A stretch of DNA of 37,927 nt from an uncultured Oscillospiraceae bacterium (GTDB taxonomy: Bacteria; Bacillota; Clostridia; Oscillospirales; Oscillospiraceae): contig CAKUJN010000010.1 of NCBI GenBank assembly GCA_934661735.1, positions 1-37,927 on the forward strand, read 5' to 3'. Below are positions 1 to 8,800 of this stretch, piece after piece. The notes beneath the pieces were generated by a model. The model was not told the DNA's origin and made no database searches. It was given only the letters and a program-made list of their open reading frames with translations. Each line of letters starts with the position of its first letter. The stretch's first letter is position 1. Position numbers and translations under genes: made by a program.

Positions 1-130
1 AACGGGAGCCGTAAGGGGCGAAGATTGTCTGCCTTTTTCCGGTTTCGCCGGAACAGCCTCTACAAATGTTTACAAAAAACAAACAGGGGTGCAGCAAAAT
101 CTTCTGCCGGAGGCCTCTCCGGCGTTACCG

Positions 131-162
131 GACAAAAAGCGGCGGGCATTGCCCGCCGCTTT
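131..162 (-). terminator. Intrinsic terminator of the TrpXYZ-type ABC operon
   Basis: Perfect 12-base-pair GC-rich stem (136-147 with 151-162) and a three-base loop, followed on the minus strand by a short T run (135-131). It lies 17 bases after the stop codon of the ATPase gene and closes the operon. I see no gene in bases 1-130. Confidence 0.85.
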
Positions 163-178
163 ACGTTATTTTATTCGT

Positions 179-973
179 TCAGGATAGAAGCACCGCGTCC
201 GTCTCCTCCTGTACGCCCGCCTTTTCGGCAAAGCGCGCCAGAAGATCCGCCTTGGTCAGACGCATTTTCTCCTCGCCGGAGATGTCCAGTACGATGCGGC
301 CGCGGTCCATCATGATCAGCCGGTTTCCATGCCGGATGGCGTCGGTCATGTTGTGCGTGATCATCATGGCCGTCAGATGATGCTCGCGGATGATCCGGTC
401 GGACAGCTCAAGGACCTTTGCCGCCGTCGCGGGGTCCAGCGCCGCCGTGTGCTCGTCCAGCAGCAGGAGCTTCGGTGTCTGAAGCGCCGCCATCAGCAGC
501 GTCAGGGCCTGACGCTGTCCGCCGGAGAGCAGGCCGACCTTTGCCGTCATGCGGTCCTCAAGGCCGAGGCCCAGGCTTGCCAGCTTTTCGCGGTATTCGC
601 TGCGCTCGGCCTGTGTCACGCCCCAGCGCAGCCCGCGCTTTTTGCCGCGGCGGTTGGCCAGCGCCAGATTTTCCTCAATCTGCATGTTGGGTGCAGTGCC
701 CATCATCGGGTCCTGGAACACGCGGCCGATATAGCGCGCGCGCTGATATTCCGGCATGCCGGTGACATCCTCGCCGCCGATCTCAATCCGGCCGTCGTCT
801 ACGGGCCATACGCCCGCCACAGCGTTGAGCAGCGTCGACTTGCCCGCGCCGTTGCCGCCGATGACCGTGACGAAATCGCCGTCGGCCAGATGCAGGCTCA
901 GATCGCGGATGGCGCGCTTTTCATTGATGGTGCCCGGGTTAAAGGTCTTGGAGATATGTTCCACGTTCAGCAT
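179..973 (-). CDS. ABC transporter ATP-binding protein (TrpZ/COG1101-type)
   Basis: A 264-residue ATPase that should power uptake by the permease encoded just upstream. Visible motifs: Walker A GGNGAGKST (39-47), Q-loop with Gln-Asp-Pro (about 87-89), signature LSGGQ (149-153), Walker B ending in Asp-Glu (173-174) followed by HTAALD, and the switch histidine in ITHN (about 206). The DEHTAALD variant is typical of the ATPases that partner with COG2984 substrate-binding proteins and COG4120 permeases. The start at 973 has AAAGGAG nine to ten bases upstream; an 81-residue in-frame extension further upstream is only a shadow of the permease gene. The start overlaps the permease end by 7 bases, so the two are probably translationally coupled. 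The substrate is inferred from the leader peptide of the operon to be aromatic (Tyr/Phe); this is not proven by the ATPase. Confidence 0.93.
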   Translation of the reverse strand: MLNVEHISKTFNPGTINEKRAIRDLSLHLADGDFVTVIGGNGAGKSTLLNAVAGVWPVDDGRIEIGGEDVTGMPEYQRARYIGRVFQDPMMGTAPNMQIEENLALANRRGKKRGLRWGVTQAERSEYREKLASLGLGLEDRMTAKVGLLSGGQRQALTLLMAALQTPKLLLLDEHTAALDPATAAKVLELSDRIIREHHLTAMMITHNMTDAIRHGNRLIMMDRGRIVLDISGEEKMRLTKADLLARFAEKAGVQEETDAVLLS

Positions 974-1962
974 GATTTCCCGCTCCTTTCTCTGGCGTGC
1001 TTTTTCGCGTGCGCAAACGAGCTTTTGCTCTGCGCGCGCAGATACGGCACCGACAGGAAGATGGCGACAATGATCGCCGTGAACAGCTTCAGATCGTTCG
1101 GGTCCAGCCGCAGCCACAGAATGATGACCATGACCATATAGTAGATCACGCCGCCAAGCACCACAAACGCCAGCCGGACGGCAAAATTGCATCCCTTGCT
1201 GAAAATCGCGTCGCACAGCACCTCGCCGATGATGATCGCGGCAAGGCCGATGACGATCGAGCCGCGGCCCATGCTGACGTCGGCCGTGCCCTGAAACTGC
1301 GTCATCAGACCGCCGGCCAGCGCGACCATGCCGTTGGACAGGCCGAGGCCGATGACCTTCATCGTCTCAATGTGAATACCCTGTGCGCGGCTCATCGCGG
1401 GGTTCGAGCCGGTCGCACGCAGCGCGCTTCCCTGCTCGGTGCCAAAGTACCAGTAGAACAGCACGATGGTCAGCGCCGCCAGCACCAGTCCCACGGTGAT
1501 GGCCTGCGGGATATGGAGCGAGGAGAGGATGAAGCCCCTGCCGCCGCTCTCCGCCTCCCAGAACATGCCGAATTTCTTGATGCTGGCCGTCTGGTTGGCC
1601 TTGGTCATGATGCGCAGGTTGATGGAGTACAGCGAAAACTGCGTCAGGATACCGGCCAGAATCGCCGGTATGCCGAGCTTTGTGTGCAGGAAGCCCGTGC
1701 ACAGGCCGGTCAGCACGCCCGCCGCCAGCGCCGCAAGCAGCGCCGCCCACGCGGGCCATCCAGCCAGCAGCAGCATGACCGTCACCGCGCCGCCCGTCGC
1801 AAACGAGCCGTCCACGGTCAGATCGGCGATATTCAGCAGCCGGAACGTGATGAATACGCCCAGCGCCATCAGTCCCCAGATGATGCCCTGCGCCACGGCG
1901 GCGGGCATGCGGGACAGCAGGTTCAGAACGTTGAGAGACGCGAAGTAAGCGGATAAACTCAT
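967..1962 (-). CDS. ABC transporter permease (TrpY/COG4120-type, BPD_transp_2 fold)
   Basis: A 331-residue integral membrane protein with about eight to nine hydrophobic segments. It has the sequence character of the branched-chain/ribose-type permease superfamily, with NIADLTVDGSF near residue 44, GxxTG near 84, and a GLSNGMVALAGGL segment near residue 215 where the coupling region of these permeases lies. It forms the channel for the substrate delivered by the lipoprotein encoded 74 bases upstream, and its partner is the ATPase whose start codon it overlaps. The C terminus ends in a basic cytoplasmic tail (HAKKHARERSGK). The start codon has a TGAGG ribosome binding site about nine bases away. 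The order binding protein, permease, ATPase is the standard one for trpXYZ-like loci. Confidence 0.92.
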   Translation of the reverse strand: MSLSAYFASLNVLNLLSRMPAAVAQGIIWGLMALGVFITFRLLNIADLTVDGSFATGGAVTVMLLLAGWPAWAALLAALAAGVLTGLCTGFLHTKLGIPAILAGILTQFSLYSINLRIMTKANQTASIKKFGMFWEAESGGRGFILSSLHIPQAITVGLVLAALTIVLFYWYFGTEQGSALRATGSNPAMSRAQGIHIETMKVIGLGLSNGMVALAGGLMTQFQGTADVSMGRGSIVIGLAAIIIGEVLCDAIFSKGCNFAVRLAFVVLGGVIYYMVMVIILWLRLDPNDLKLFTAIIVAIFLSVPYLRAQSKSSFAHAKKHARERSGKSC

Positions 1963-2036
1963 GGCAGAAGCCTCATTTCATGTTTTTTGGACAGGGTTGC
2001 GGCAGAGAGCGCTCCGGCGGCGGAGAGTCGCTGAAA

Positions 2037-3044
2037 TCAGCCCTCGATTGCGGTGTAGTCGTCGGGAACCGTAATGCCAAGCAGCTCGCAGCGGGCGTCG
2101 TCGTACTTCTTGACGGGATTCTGATAGTATTCGATGGGCATTTCGGAGATATCGGCCTCGCCGGTCAGAATCTTCGCGGCCATCTTGCCGGTGGTCATGC
2201 CCAGATCATAGTAGCTGATGGAGAGCGTTGCGATGCCGCAGCCCTTGCAGATACCCTCTTCGCCGGCGATAATCGGCACGCCCGCGGGCTCTGCGACGTT
2301 GTTGATGGCCTCGGCGCAGGAGGCGGCGGTGTTGTCGGTGGGGATGTACAGCGCGTCGCACTCGCTGCATGCGGTGGAGGTGACGGTTGCCACATCGTTC
2401 GAGTCGGCAAAGGTGTAGATGTTGACGGTCAGACCGGCGTCCTCAAGACAGGCCTTGACGACGTCTGCCTGATAGACGGAGTTGGCCTCGGCCGAGCAGT
2501 AGAGAATGCCGACGGTCTTTGCGTCGGGCAGCAGCTCCATAAGCATCTGGGCCTGCTGATCAAGCGGCGCAAGGTCGGACGTGCCGGAGACGTTGCCGCC
2601 GACCGTTCCGTCGAAGCCCTCAATGTCCAGTGCGACGCCGTATTCGGTGACGGCCGTGCCGAGGATGGGGATGGTCTGGGTCGCGGAGACGGCCGCCTGA
2701 AGCGCGGGCGTGGCGTTTGCCAGAATCAGATCGACGTTGTTGGCGGCAAAGCCGTTGACGATGGTGCCACAGGTGGGGATATCGCCGGAGGCGTTCTGCT
2801 CGTCAAACGTGACGGCGTCGCCCAGCGCCTCGGTCAGCGCATCCTTAAAGCCCTGCGTGGCGGCGTCCAGCGCGTCGTGCTGGACCAGCTGGCAGATACC
2901 GACGACATAGGTTTTGCCGTCGGAGGCGGCAGGTGCTTCGGAAGCGGGCGCATCAGCGGCGGGCGCTTCGGCGGTGGAGGCGCATGCGGCCAGCACAAGC
3001 ACCATGGCGGCTGCAAGCAGCAGAGCAATCAGTTTCTTTTTCAT
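2037..3044 (-). CDS. ABC transporter substrate-binding lipoprotein (TrpX/COG2984-type)
   Basis: A 335-residue secreted lipoprotein. The signal peptide ends in a lipobox (VLAAC) with the acylated cysteine at residue 21, followed by a short Ala/Glu/Pro linker and a two-lobed periplasmic-binding-protein type I body. Motifs such as YVVGICQLVQHDALD at the start of the body and the DLILANATPALQAA segment are typical of the ABC_sub_bind family (COG2984). It captures the ligand outside the membrane and hands it to the permease. AAAAATG follows an AAGGAG site nine bases upstream. The family is known to include T-box-controlled tryptophan transporters (trpX) in streptococci. Here the upstream leader encodes Tyr and Phe codons and no Trp, so tyrosine or phenylalanine uptake is the more likely role. 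Confidence 0.92.
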   Translation of the reverse strand: MKKKLIALLLAAAMVLVLAACASTAEAPAADAPASEAPAASDGKTYVVGICQLVQHDALDAATQGFKDALTEALGDAVTFDEQNASGDIPTCGTIVNGFAANNVDLILANATPALQAAVSATQTIPILGTAVTEYGVALDIEGFDGTVGGNVSGTSDLAPLDQQAQMLMELLPDAKTVGILYCSAEANSVYQADVVKACLEDAGLTVNIYTFADSNDVATVTSTACSECDALYIPTDNTAASCAEAINNVAEPAGVPIIAGEEGICKGCGIATLSISYYDLGMTTGKMAAKILTGEADISEMPIEYYQNPVKKYDDARCELLGITVPDDYTAIEG

Positions 3045-3076
3045 TTTTCAGGACTCCTTTGCATGAAATACAATAA

Positions 3077-3115
3077 AATCAAAAACAGGGCGCCGTCCAT
3101 TGGACAGCGCCCTGT
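3077..3115 (-). terminator. Attenuator terminator in the leader of the ABC operon
   Basis: Fourteen-base-pair stem with one G-U pair (3085-3098 with 3102-3115), a three-base loop and, on the minus strand, five T residues followed by GATTTT. It sits 17 bases after the leader-peptide stop codon and 41 bases before the start of the substrate-binding protein gene, so it must be read through for the transporter to be made. A near copy of its 5' arm occurs at 3161-3172 and could compete for the 3' arm. Confidence 0.85.
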
Positions 3116-3131
3116 GATTTCTGAAACAAAA

Positions 3132-3290
3132 TCAGGAAATACGCAGCGGCGATTCCGGCCGGACAGCCTGTGCATTGTGGGAAGCAAAATAAAGGCCCGC
3201 AAAGCGGACCTTGGTAAAGTAGTAATAGGAGACGGCAGACTGCGCCACTACGCGGGTGCTTTCACAGGTGCGGTTCGTTGCGCGTGTCAT
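3132..3290 (-). CDS. Leader peptide with a Tyr-Tyr-Tyr-Phe run (candidate aromatic attenuator)
   Basis: A 52-codon gene starting with ATG at 3290, behind a strong GGAAAGGAG ribosome binding site at 3296-3304. The middle of the peptide reads SYYYFTKVRFAGLYF (residues 21-35), so four Tyr and three Phe codons fall within 14 codons; Trp is absent. The Tyr codons are TAT TAC TAC at 3227-3219. A hairpin starts four bases after the Tyr/Phe run, and a strong terminator begins 17 bases after the stop codon. This is the arrangement of ribosome-mediated transcription attenuation known from trpL and pheL in Proteobacteria. I infer that starvation for charged tRNA-Tyr or tRNA-Phe stalls the ribosome and allows transcription of the TrpXYZ-type transporter genes downstream. 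Fifty-two residues is long for such a peptide. The alternative is a small functional protein; the lack of a signal or membrane segment argues for a leader. Confidence 0.72.
   Translation of the reverse strand: MTRATNRTCESTRVVAQSAVSYYYFTKVRFAGLYFASHNAQAVRPESPLRIS
3192..3212 (-). promoter_or_regulatory. Hairpin inside the leader-peptide gene, just after the Tyr/Phe codons
   Basis: Nine-base-pair stem with a TTT loop (3204-3212 with 3192-3200), followed on the minus strand by TATTTT. It starts directly after the Tyr-Tyr-Tyr-Phe-Thr codons. A ribosome stalled on the Tyr/Phe run would cover its 5' arm. It may be a pause hairpin or one of two mutually exclusive structures of an attenuator; I cannot tell which by eye. 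Confidence 0.55.
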
Positions 3291-3357
3291 GGCGGTCTCT
3301 CCTTTCCACATTGATAGACGCTTTGCGTCCGGCTTTGAATGCCTTTGGAATGCCTAG

Positions 3358-3386
3358 ATGATACTGCTTTAAATGGCAAAAGTCAA
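3358..3386 (-). promoter_or_regulatory. Sigma-A promoter of the leader and ABC operon
   Basis: Minus strand: -35 TTGACT (3386-3381), 17-base spacer, -10 TATCAT (3363-3358). Transcription would begin near 3351, giving a leader of about 300 bases that contains the peptide gene and the attenuator. A small hairpin (GACGC-AAA-GCGTC, about 3314-3327) lies between the start and the leader ribosome binding site. Confidence 0.8.
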
Positions 3387-3441
3387 GCGTCAGTTTTTGA
3401 CAAAATGGAGCGCTTTTCCGGCCGAATTTTTGAAAAAACGG

Positions 3442-3467
3442 ACAAAAAGCGCCGCGCGCGGCGCTTT
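3442..3467 (-). terminator. Palindromic terminator facing the ABC-operon promoter
   Basis: A perfect 22-base palindrome (3446-3467) followed on the minus strand by five T. No minus-strand gene ends here: the flanking genes diverge. It may insulate the leader promoter from antisense transcription entering from the right. The rest of 3387-3603 holds no gene; a possible -10 (TATGAT, 3539-3544) for the next gene lacks a clear -35. Confidence 0.6.
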
Positions 3468-3603
3468 AGCGGCCGGATGCGGGCCGAGACCGCGCGCCGG
3501 TAAATTTTTGAAGCGCCGTCTGTCCTTTTCCGGCGCGATATGATAGAATGAAAATCAGAGAACCGCCCGTGCCGCGGGCGGTGAGAGAAAGGGAGAATGA
3601 GGC

Positions 3604-5451
3604 ATGTACAAACGGATGTTATCGATTCTGCTTGCACTGCTGCTGCTGTTGGCGCTGTGCGCCTGTGCGCCGAAGCAGGCCGCGCCTGCGCCGGAGGAAA
3701 CGCCCGCCGTCGAGGCGGAGCCCAAGCCCGTACCCGAGCAGCCGTCCGAACCGGAACCGGCGGAAGCGGCGGAGCCGGAGGCGGAGGAACCAGCGCCGGA
3801 GCCGCTGAAACTGGACGCGGGTCAGGCTGATCTCGGCATTGCGTCGGGCAGCTATGCCCTGCGCAATGACCGCGGACAGTATCTGTTTCAGAAGTCCGGC
3901 ATGCTCGGGCTGCGGGATACGCCGTATCTCTGGTATTTTGACAATCAGGGCGACGGCTCGTTCCTGATTCAGGATGCGTGGTCACGGACCGTCATGCTGG
4001 ATATCAACAACGCGTGGTACGATCACGGAAACCGCGTGACCGCCTTTGCCTATACCGGCGATCCGGCGCAGCTGTGGCAGCTGACCGCGCGGGATGATAC
4101 GTCGTTCTGGATTGACTCGTTTGCCGAGCCGTCGCTGCGGCTGAGCCTGTTCAGCGGCTGGTTCCTGCTCGGCCGGACCGAGGATGCGGATGAGAACAAT
4201 GTCTGGACGCTTTGGAGAGACGGCGACGAGCCTGCGCCGGACGCGTTCGTATCTGACGCGCTGGAGGCGCAGCCGGAGTATGCGCCGGACGATATCCTTG
4301 CCCGCTGGGACGAGGATGCGGCGTCTGCCGGTAAATCCTATGACAAATATGCGCAGTATCTGTCCTGCGACGCATATCTCGGCGGCGACCTTGATATCTA
4401 TACCATCGATTTCCGGACCGACGACGCGCCGCTCTATACCTACTACGCCCTGTGCGACTTCTGGATGACGCTTGACGGCCTGTATGCGCAGCCTGATTTC
4501 GCGGAGCTGCCCGACACCGAAATGAACACCGTGGCCGGCGGCGCGTATGCGGGGCTTCAGACGCATGAAAGCGGCCCCGCAGCCATCATGTCGTTCTGGC
4601 ACACGGAATACATCGATACCGACGGACAGCGGCATCTGATCGAGGCAAAGCGCCTCTATCCAGCTGGCGGCGAGACAAATCAGTTTGGCGGCGAGGGCAC
4701 CGGAACGAATTATTTTACGAACATCGACTGGGAGCCGTCGCACTGGTACCGGATGGTCATCCGCTGCTGGGACGATCCCGACACCGGCTCCACGCTGGTC
4801 GGCCAGTGGCTGTGCGATCTGGAAAGCGATGAATGGACGCTGATTTCCTGTTTTGACACGGGCCTTCCCGATTCGGCGCTGGCCGGTATCGGTCAGTTCC
4901 TTGAGAACTGGATGCCGGAAACGAATGATCAGGTGCGCTCGTGGAAGCTCAAAAACCTCTATGGGCGCGAAAAACAGACCGCGCGCTGGCACAGCCTGAA
5001 CGCGGAAACCATGCAGGCCTATGATTTTGGCGCGCAGACCGGCGGCTATGAGTACGGCGTCAGGGACAACTGCTTCTGGGGCAAGACCTGCGGCACGGGC
5101 CGCGACATGAAGCAGGGGGTTACCGCGGACGAGCTGGCGCACGTTTTCCGCATTGCGCAGCCGGACGAGCCGGCGCTTCCCGCGCCCGTCGAACCGTCGC
5201 TGACGCTCACAGCCGGAGCCGGTACACTGCACGCAGAATGGAGCCTTGACGGCTCTGCGCCGCAGTGCACCGCACGCTTTGAGCTGCTGGGCGGGAGCGG
5301 TGCCGTTGCCGCCTCGCTTGCCATTCCGCGTCCCGAGGCCCGCGCGGCGGAACTGGACGGCCTTGCCGCCGGAACGTACACCGTCCGCCTGACCGTCACC
5401 GACCTCTGGGGTCAGGAATCGATCACCGAGCAGAGCGTTGTAATTTCATAG
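3604..5451 (+). CDS. Secreted lipoprotein with a DUF3472-like domain
   Basis: A 615-residue exported protein. The signal peptide ends in LALCAC, so Cys19 or Cys21 is lipidated. An acidic Pro/Glu/Ala linker (about 23-68) lifts it from the membrane. Residues about 75-195 look like a ricin-type beta-trefoil (YALRNDRGQYLFQ and repeated Gln-x-Trp-type blocks such as AQLWQL). Residues about 235-505 match the DUF3472 family, with FGGEGTGTNYFTNIDW near 360 and an HWYRMVIRCW strand after it. Residues about 525-615 form an Fn3-like domain (TYTVRLTVTDLWGQES). DUF3472 proteins are thought to bind or process carbohydrates, but no catalytic residue can be named, so the function remains unknown. The start has GGGAG eight bases upstream. 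It is a single-gene unit, divergent from the ABC operon. Confidence 0.85.
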   Translation: MYKRMLSILLALLLLLALCACAPKQAAPAPEETPAVEAEPKPVPEQPSEPEPAEAAEPEAEEPAPEPLKLDAGQADLGIASGSYALRNDRGQYLFQKSGMLGLRDTPYLWYFDNQGDGSFLIQDAWSRTVMLDINNAWYDHGNRVTAFAYTGDPAQLWQLTARDDTSFWIDSFAEPSLRLSLFSGWFLLGRTEDADENNVWTLWRDGDEPAPDAFVSDALEAQPEYAPDDILARWDEDAASAGKSYDKYAQYLSCDAYLGGDLDIYTIDFRTDDAPLYTYYALCDFWMTLDGLYAQPDFAELPDTEMNTVAGGAYAGLQTHESGPAAIMSFWHTEYIDTDGQRHLIEAKRLYPAGGETNQFGGEGTGTNYFTNIDWEPSHWYRMVIRCWDDPDTGSTLVGQWLCDLESDEWTLISCFDTGLPDSALAGIGQFLENWMPETNDQVRSWKLKNLYGREKQTARWHSLNAETMQAYDFGAQTGGYEYGVRDNCFWGKTCGTGRDMKQGVTADELAHVFRIAQPDEPALPAPVEPSLTLTAGAGTLHAEWSLDGSAPQCTARFELLGGSGAVAASLAIPRPEARAAELDGLAAGTYTVRLTVTDLWGQESITEQSVVIS

Positions 5452-5453
5452 CG

Positions 5454-5477
5454 CGCCGCCTCCGGCGGCGGTTTGTA
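5454..5477 (+). terminator. Weak terminator hairpin after the DUF3472-like gene
   Basis: Seven-base-pair GC stem (5454-5460 with 5464-5470), three-base loop, starting three bases after the stop codon. The T tract (TTTGT) is poor, so efficiency is uncertain. Confidence 0.5.
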
Positions 5478-5483
5478 CCGCAC

Positions 5484-5520
5484 CTTGTAGGGGCTGATGC
5501 CCACATCGGCCCGCTTGTCC
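5484..5520. repeat. GTAGGGGC-type intergenic repeat, copy 1
   Basis: The block CTTGTAGGGG...CCACATCGGCC...TGTCC recurs at 11086-11121 with about 80 percent identity, and a related palindromic form lies at 15242-15273. All three are intergenic. The 5452-5828 gap (377 bases) holds this repeat, a terminator at each end and the hairpin at 5576-5603; I see no gene in it. Confidence 0.65.
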
Positions 5521-5575
5521 GGATTCACCGGAGTGCCGTTTTTACAGCAACACTGTAACTGTGCCTTCGGCGACC

Positions 5576-5603
5576 TACTTTTTCTGGCTTGTCAGAAAAA
5601 GTA
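5576..5603. repeat. AT-rich inverted repeat in the same intergenic gap
   Basis: Perfect 11-base arms (TACTTTTTCTG and its complement, 5576-5586 and 5593-5603) with a six-base loop. It is not next to a stop codon and has no T tract, so it is probably part of the dispersed repeat unit that begins near 5484 and not a terminator. Confidence 0.5.
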
Positions 5604-5792
5604 TGCAAAAAGAGACGCTTGGGGATGCGATATATTGCGCACTGACGCGCGCGATTTTATTTGACGCCCTATTCGGGCGCAAAACTGTGACCATTCCGAT
5701 GGCTTCTGGTGCAGATAGATGTACTACACGCAGATGCGGGCAGACTGAAATAATGTCGCTTCTGCTCATTTCCGGAATACCCAGCGGCAAAC

Positions 5793-5830
5793 AACAAAAT
5801 CCCCGCGGCCATGGCCGCGGGGATTTTGTT
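5793..5830 (-). terminator. Terminator of the blaI/blaR1-like operon
   Basis: A perfect 38-base palindrome with 19-base arms centred between 5811 and 5812. The stop codon of the blaR1-like gene (5829-5831) lies inside its outer arm. The A/T-rich outer parts supply the T tract in both directions, so it may also stop rightward transcription. Confidence 0.85.
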
Positions 5831-8800
5831 ATTCTCTGCTGCATGATAAGTAGACAAACGGCTCGAGGCCGCCTTGCAGGCGCATCCGGACGCGAAGCGT
5901 CTCATCCGGCGTCAGGCTGCCGCTGCGCATGGCTTCATAAACCAGCTTCGCGAATTCCTGCGGCTGGCTGGACAGCGCCATGCCGCCCATGTCGTAGAGC
6001 ACGCGCATGTTGTCCGACACACTTGCATATTCTTCACCCAGCTCGCCCTCGATGAAGTGCACGCCGTCAAAAACTGCCGTAAACGTGCCGTCGCTGTGGA
6101 AATCCAGCGATCGCAGTTGGTAATAGCCGTTCGGCGCTGTGTCGCCCGCGGCGGGCGTGTAGGCTTCATCCGCCCCGTTCCAGATCAGGTATTCTGAGCT
6201 GTGGTCGGTATATGTTGCTGCCTGCCAGCCGTATAACTCGGTTGCACAGCTTGAAAAATCTTGCTTTGTCATCGCCATTTCCACTGAATGCGATTCCAGC
6301 CAGCACCAGTAGAGCTGCATGGTCATCCTGTCCCAGTCCTCGGCTGGATTTTCGGAGAATTCCGGCATAAAGCCCAGCATCCACGGATGCGCGTGGCTGT
6401 ACAGCCAGAACTGCCGCACCAGATCTGCGGAAGGATCACCGTTCGCGCTCTGAAGAACCAGCAGCACGTCCTTTTGCGTGAGCGCCGCAGGACGCACCGA
6501 CAAAATATAGATATTCCCGTCCGAAAATTCCAGCCGGTATTCCTTATATGCGGAGTAGGCGCGCCCCGTATTCAGCTTCTGTTCCACATCAGACACCGGA
6601 AAGCCAAGTATATACGTTATGACGCTGCCGTCCACCTGCACCGACAGAAGGTCCGAGTCAAAGCCGCCGCCGCCCTGAAGATCCTGCGTAACGATTTCGT
6701 TTTCGGCAGCATCATAGTAGGAGGCTTCCGGATAGACGACCGCCTGCGAAAGGTCCAGCCGGTAATGGCGCAGATGGCGGTCCAGCACACTGCGGATGAA
6801 CGCCTCGCTGAAATGCAGCATACCGTCCGAATCGTTTTTGCAGGCCAGCTGCTCGTCGCGGCTCGACCAGGCCAGAAACAGCCGGTACAGATTCTGCGAG
6901 CTGAGCGTATCCGGATCGTCAAAAACGAAGAACGGCTGGGTGGCAACCTCCGCCGCGTAGATGGTGTCATACAGTGCCTCGCCAGTAAACGCCTCCCTCG
7001 GGAGGGCGTTCTCCTCGTCGGTCGCAGGCCGTGCGCCGCGCAGATACACGCCGCCGTCATAGAATTCCAGTATATACGCCTTGCGCACGACGGTCTTTCC
7101 ATCACCGTCCACGCGCTCGCCGAGGATGGTGCAGAGACTGCCGTCCAGGCTCCTGCCCAGCATCCGGAATCCGAAGCCGCCGCCAAAGCCGCCGGAGACG
7201 GGCGTCACGACCGCGTCTGCTGCGGCGTCATAGTGCGCGCACTGCGTGATGTCAAAGCGATAGTCCGTCAGCCAGCGGTCCAGCACACTGCGGATGAATG
7301 CGCCGGTGAAGTGATACTGTCCGTCGTCCGGATGAAAATATGCCTCGCGCTCGTCCGCACTGCTGAGCAGCTGGAACAGCAGATACAGCTCGCTGCTGTC
7401 AAAATCCGCCGCACCGGAGAAATACAGGTCGGGAAACGCAAGCTCCAGACCGGACAGCAGCTCAGTCAGATCTGCATCATTCCAGAGGCTGCCCGCGCGT
7501 CGGCGCTGCGCCAGCTCTGTCAGCGGGAGCGCCATGGGCTCCTCCGGCAGCTGATAGCCGACGGCGGCGACGGCCTCGTCCGTAATCCAGAACGTCATTT
7601 TTGCAGACCCGTTGCTCACGACTAGACTTTGCGGCACGCCGGCGGCATACTCCACATAGCAGTACGGCTGCATATACCCGACGCTTCCGTACAGAATTTC
7701 GCGCGTAATATCGGGGCTGCGGCTGTCCGCTTCCGTGTGCGTCGTTTCATCCCGCGTGAAAAGCGCCGCTGCGTCCAGATAATTCATGCCGCCGGTGACG
7801 CCGCACGCGTCCACGCCGTCCGTCAGCTTCCAGTAAAACGCGTTGACACTGCGAAGTGTTCCGTCGTCTGCCATCCAGCCGCCAGCTTGCGAGCCGTCGG
7901 GAAATTCCACCACGCGATAGCGGTCAGACTGGATTTCCGGCTGGTCATAGATCACATGCGGTTCGGCGCCGGCCAGCGCGAGCAGCCGGTCAAAGGAGAT
8001 CGTTCCGGACAGCGGCACCTGATTGAACGTGAGCTGCAGCGCGCTGTCGGACAGGAACGAATGGATGTACCAGCTTCCGCCCTCGCGCCGCAGCGTCAGC
8101 ACCATCTGCGCGCCTGTGTGGTCCGGCGTGCCGTACAGAACGGCGGTGGCGGTGTTGCGCGTGCCGGCAGTACAGGTAAACGTCGCCAGGCCAAAATCGC
8201 TGGTGGTGGTATAAAACGCGTCGTACCCGCTGAGATAGGCGTATCCGGAAAACGGATGGCGGTAATCCTCCATATCCTCCAGCGCGACACCGGCGTATGC
8301 CTGCAAAAGCGCGTCCACGTCCGCCGCCGGATAGCGGTGCAGCGGGACGGGCATCGCCGCAGGCGACTGCCATTCCTCCGGCAGATATCCTGCCGCGCGG
8401 AGGGCCTCGAACTCTGCCTCTGTCACGTCGTCCTCACTGTCGGGAAGATAGCGCAGGAACTGCGCAAGCGGCATCCGGCGCACGTCGTCATATGCCGCGG
8501 TCAGAAAGCAGCACAGCGGATTGACCACAAGGCTGCCGTCCGCGGCGCTCTGCGTCAGTGTGAACGCCGCGTTGACCCTGTCAATCTCGTCCTGTGTCAG
8601 CGCGGCCGTCTCCTCGTCCGGTAGGAATGAACGGATGCACCAGCCTTCGCCCTCACGCGCAAGGCGCATGACCCTCCGCTCGCCGCTAATGCCCATGCTG
8701 CCGCGCAGCACGGCCTCGTCTCCGAGGACATAGCCGCTGTCCGGATTAAAGCCGTCCGGCGTGCGGCTGCCGCTGAGGAAAAACGCGTCATACTGCTCAA

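Noticed and set aside
6288..7625. Long antisense frames on the plus strand opposite the BlaR1-like gene (and similar ones elsewhere)
   Set aside because: They mirror the codon positions of the real gene in GC-rich DNA, have no ribosome binding site, and show no protein-like composition.
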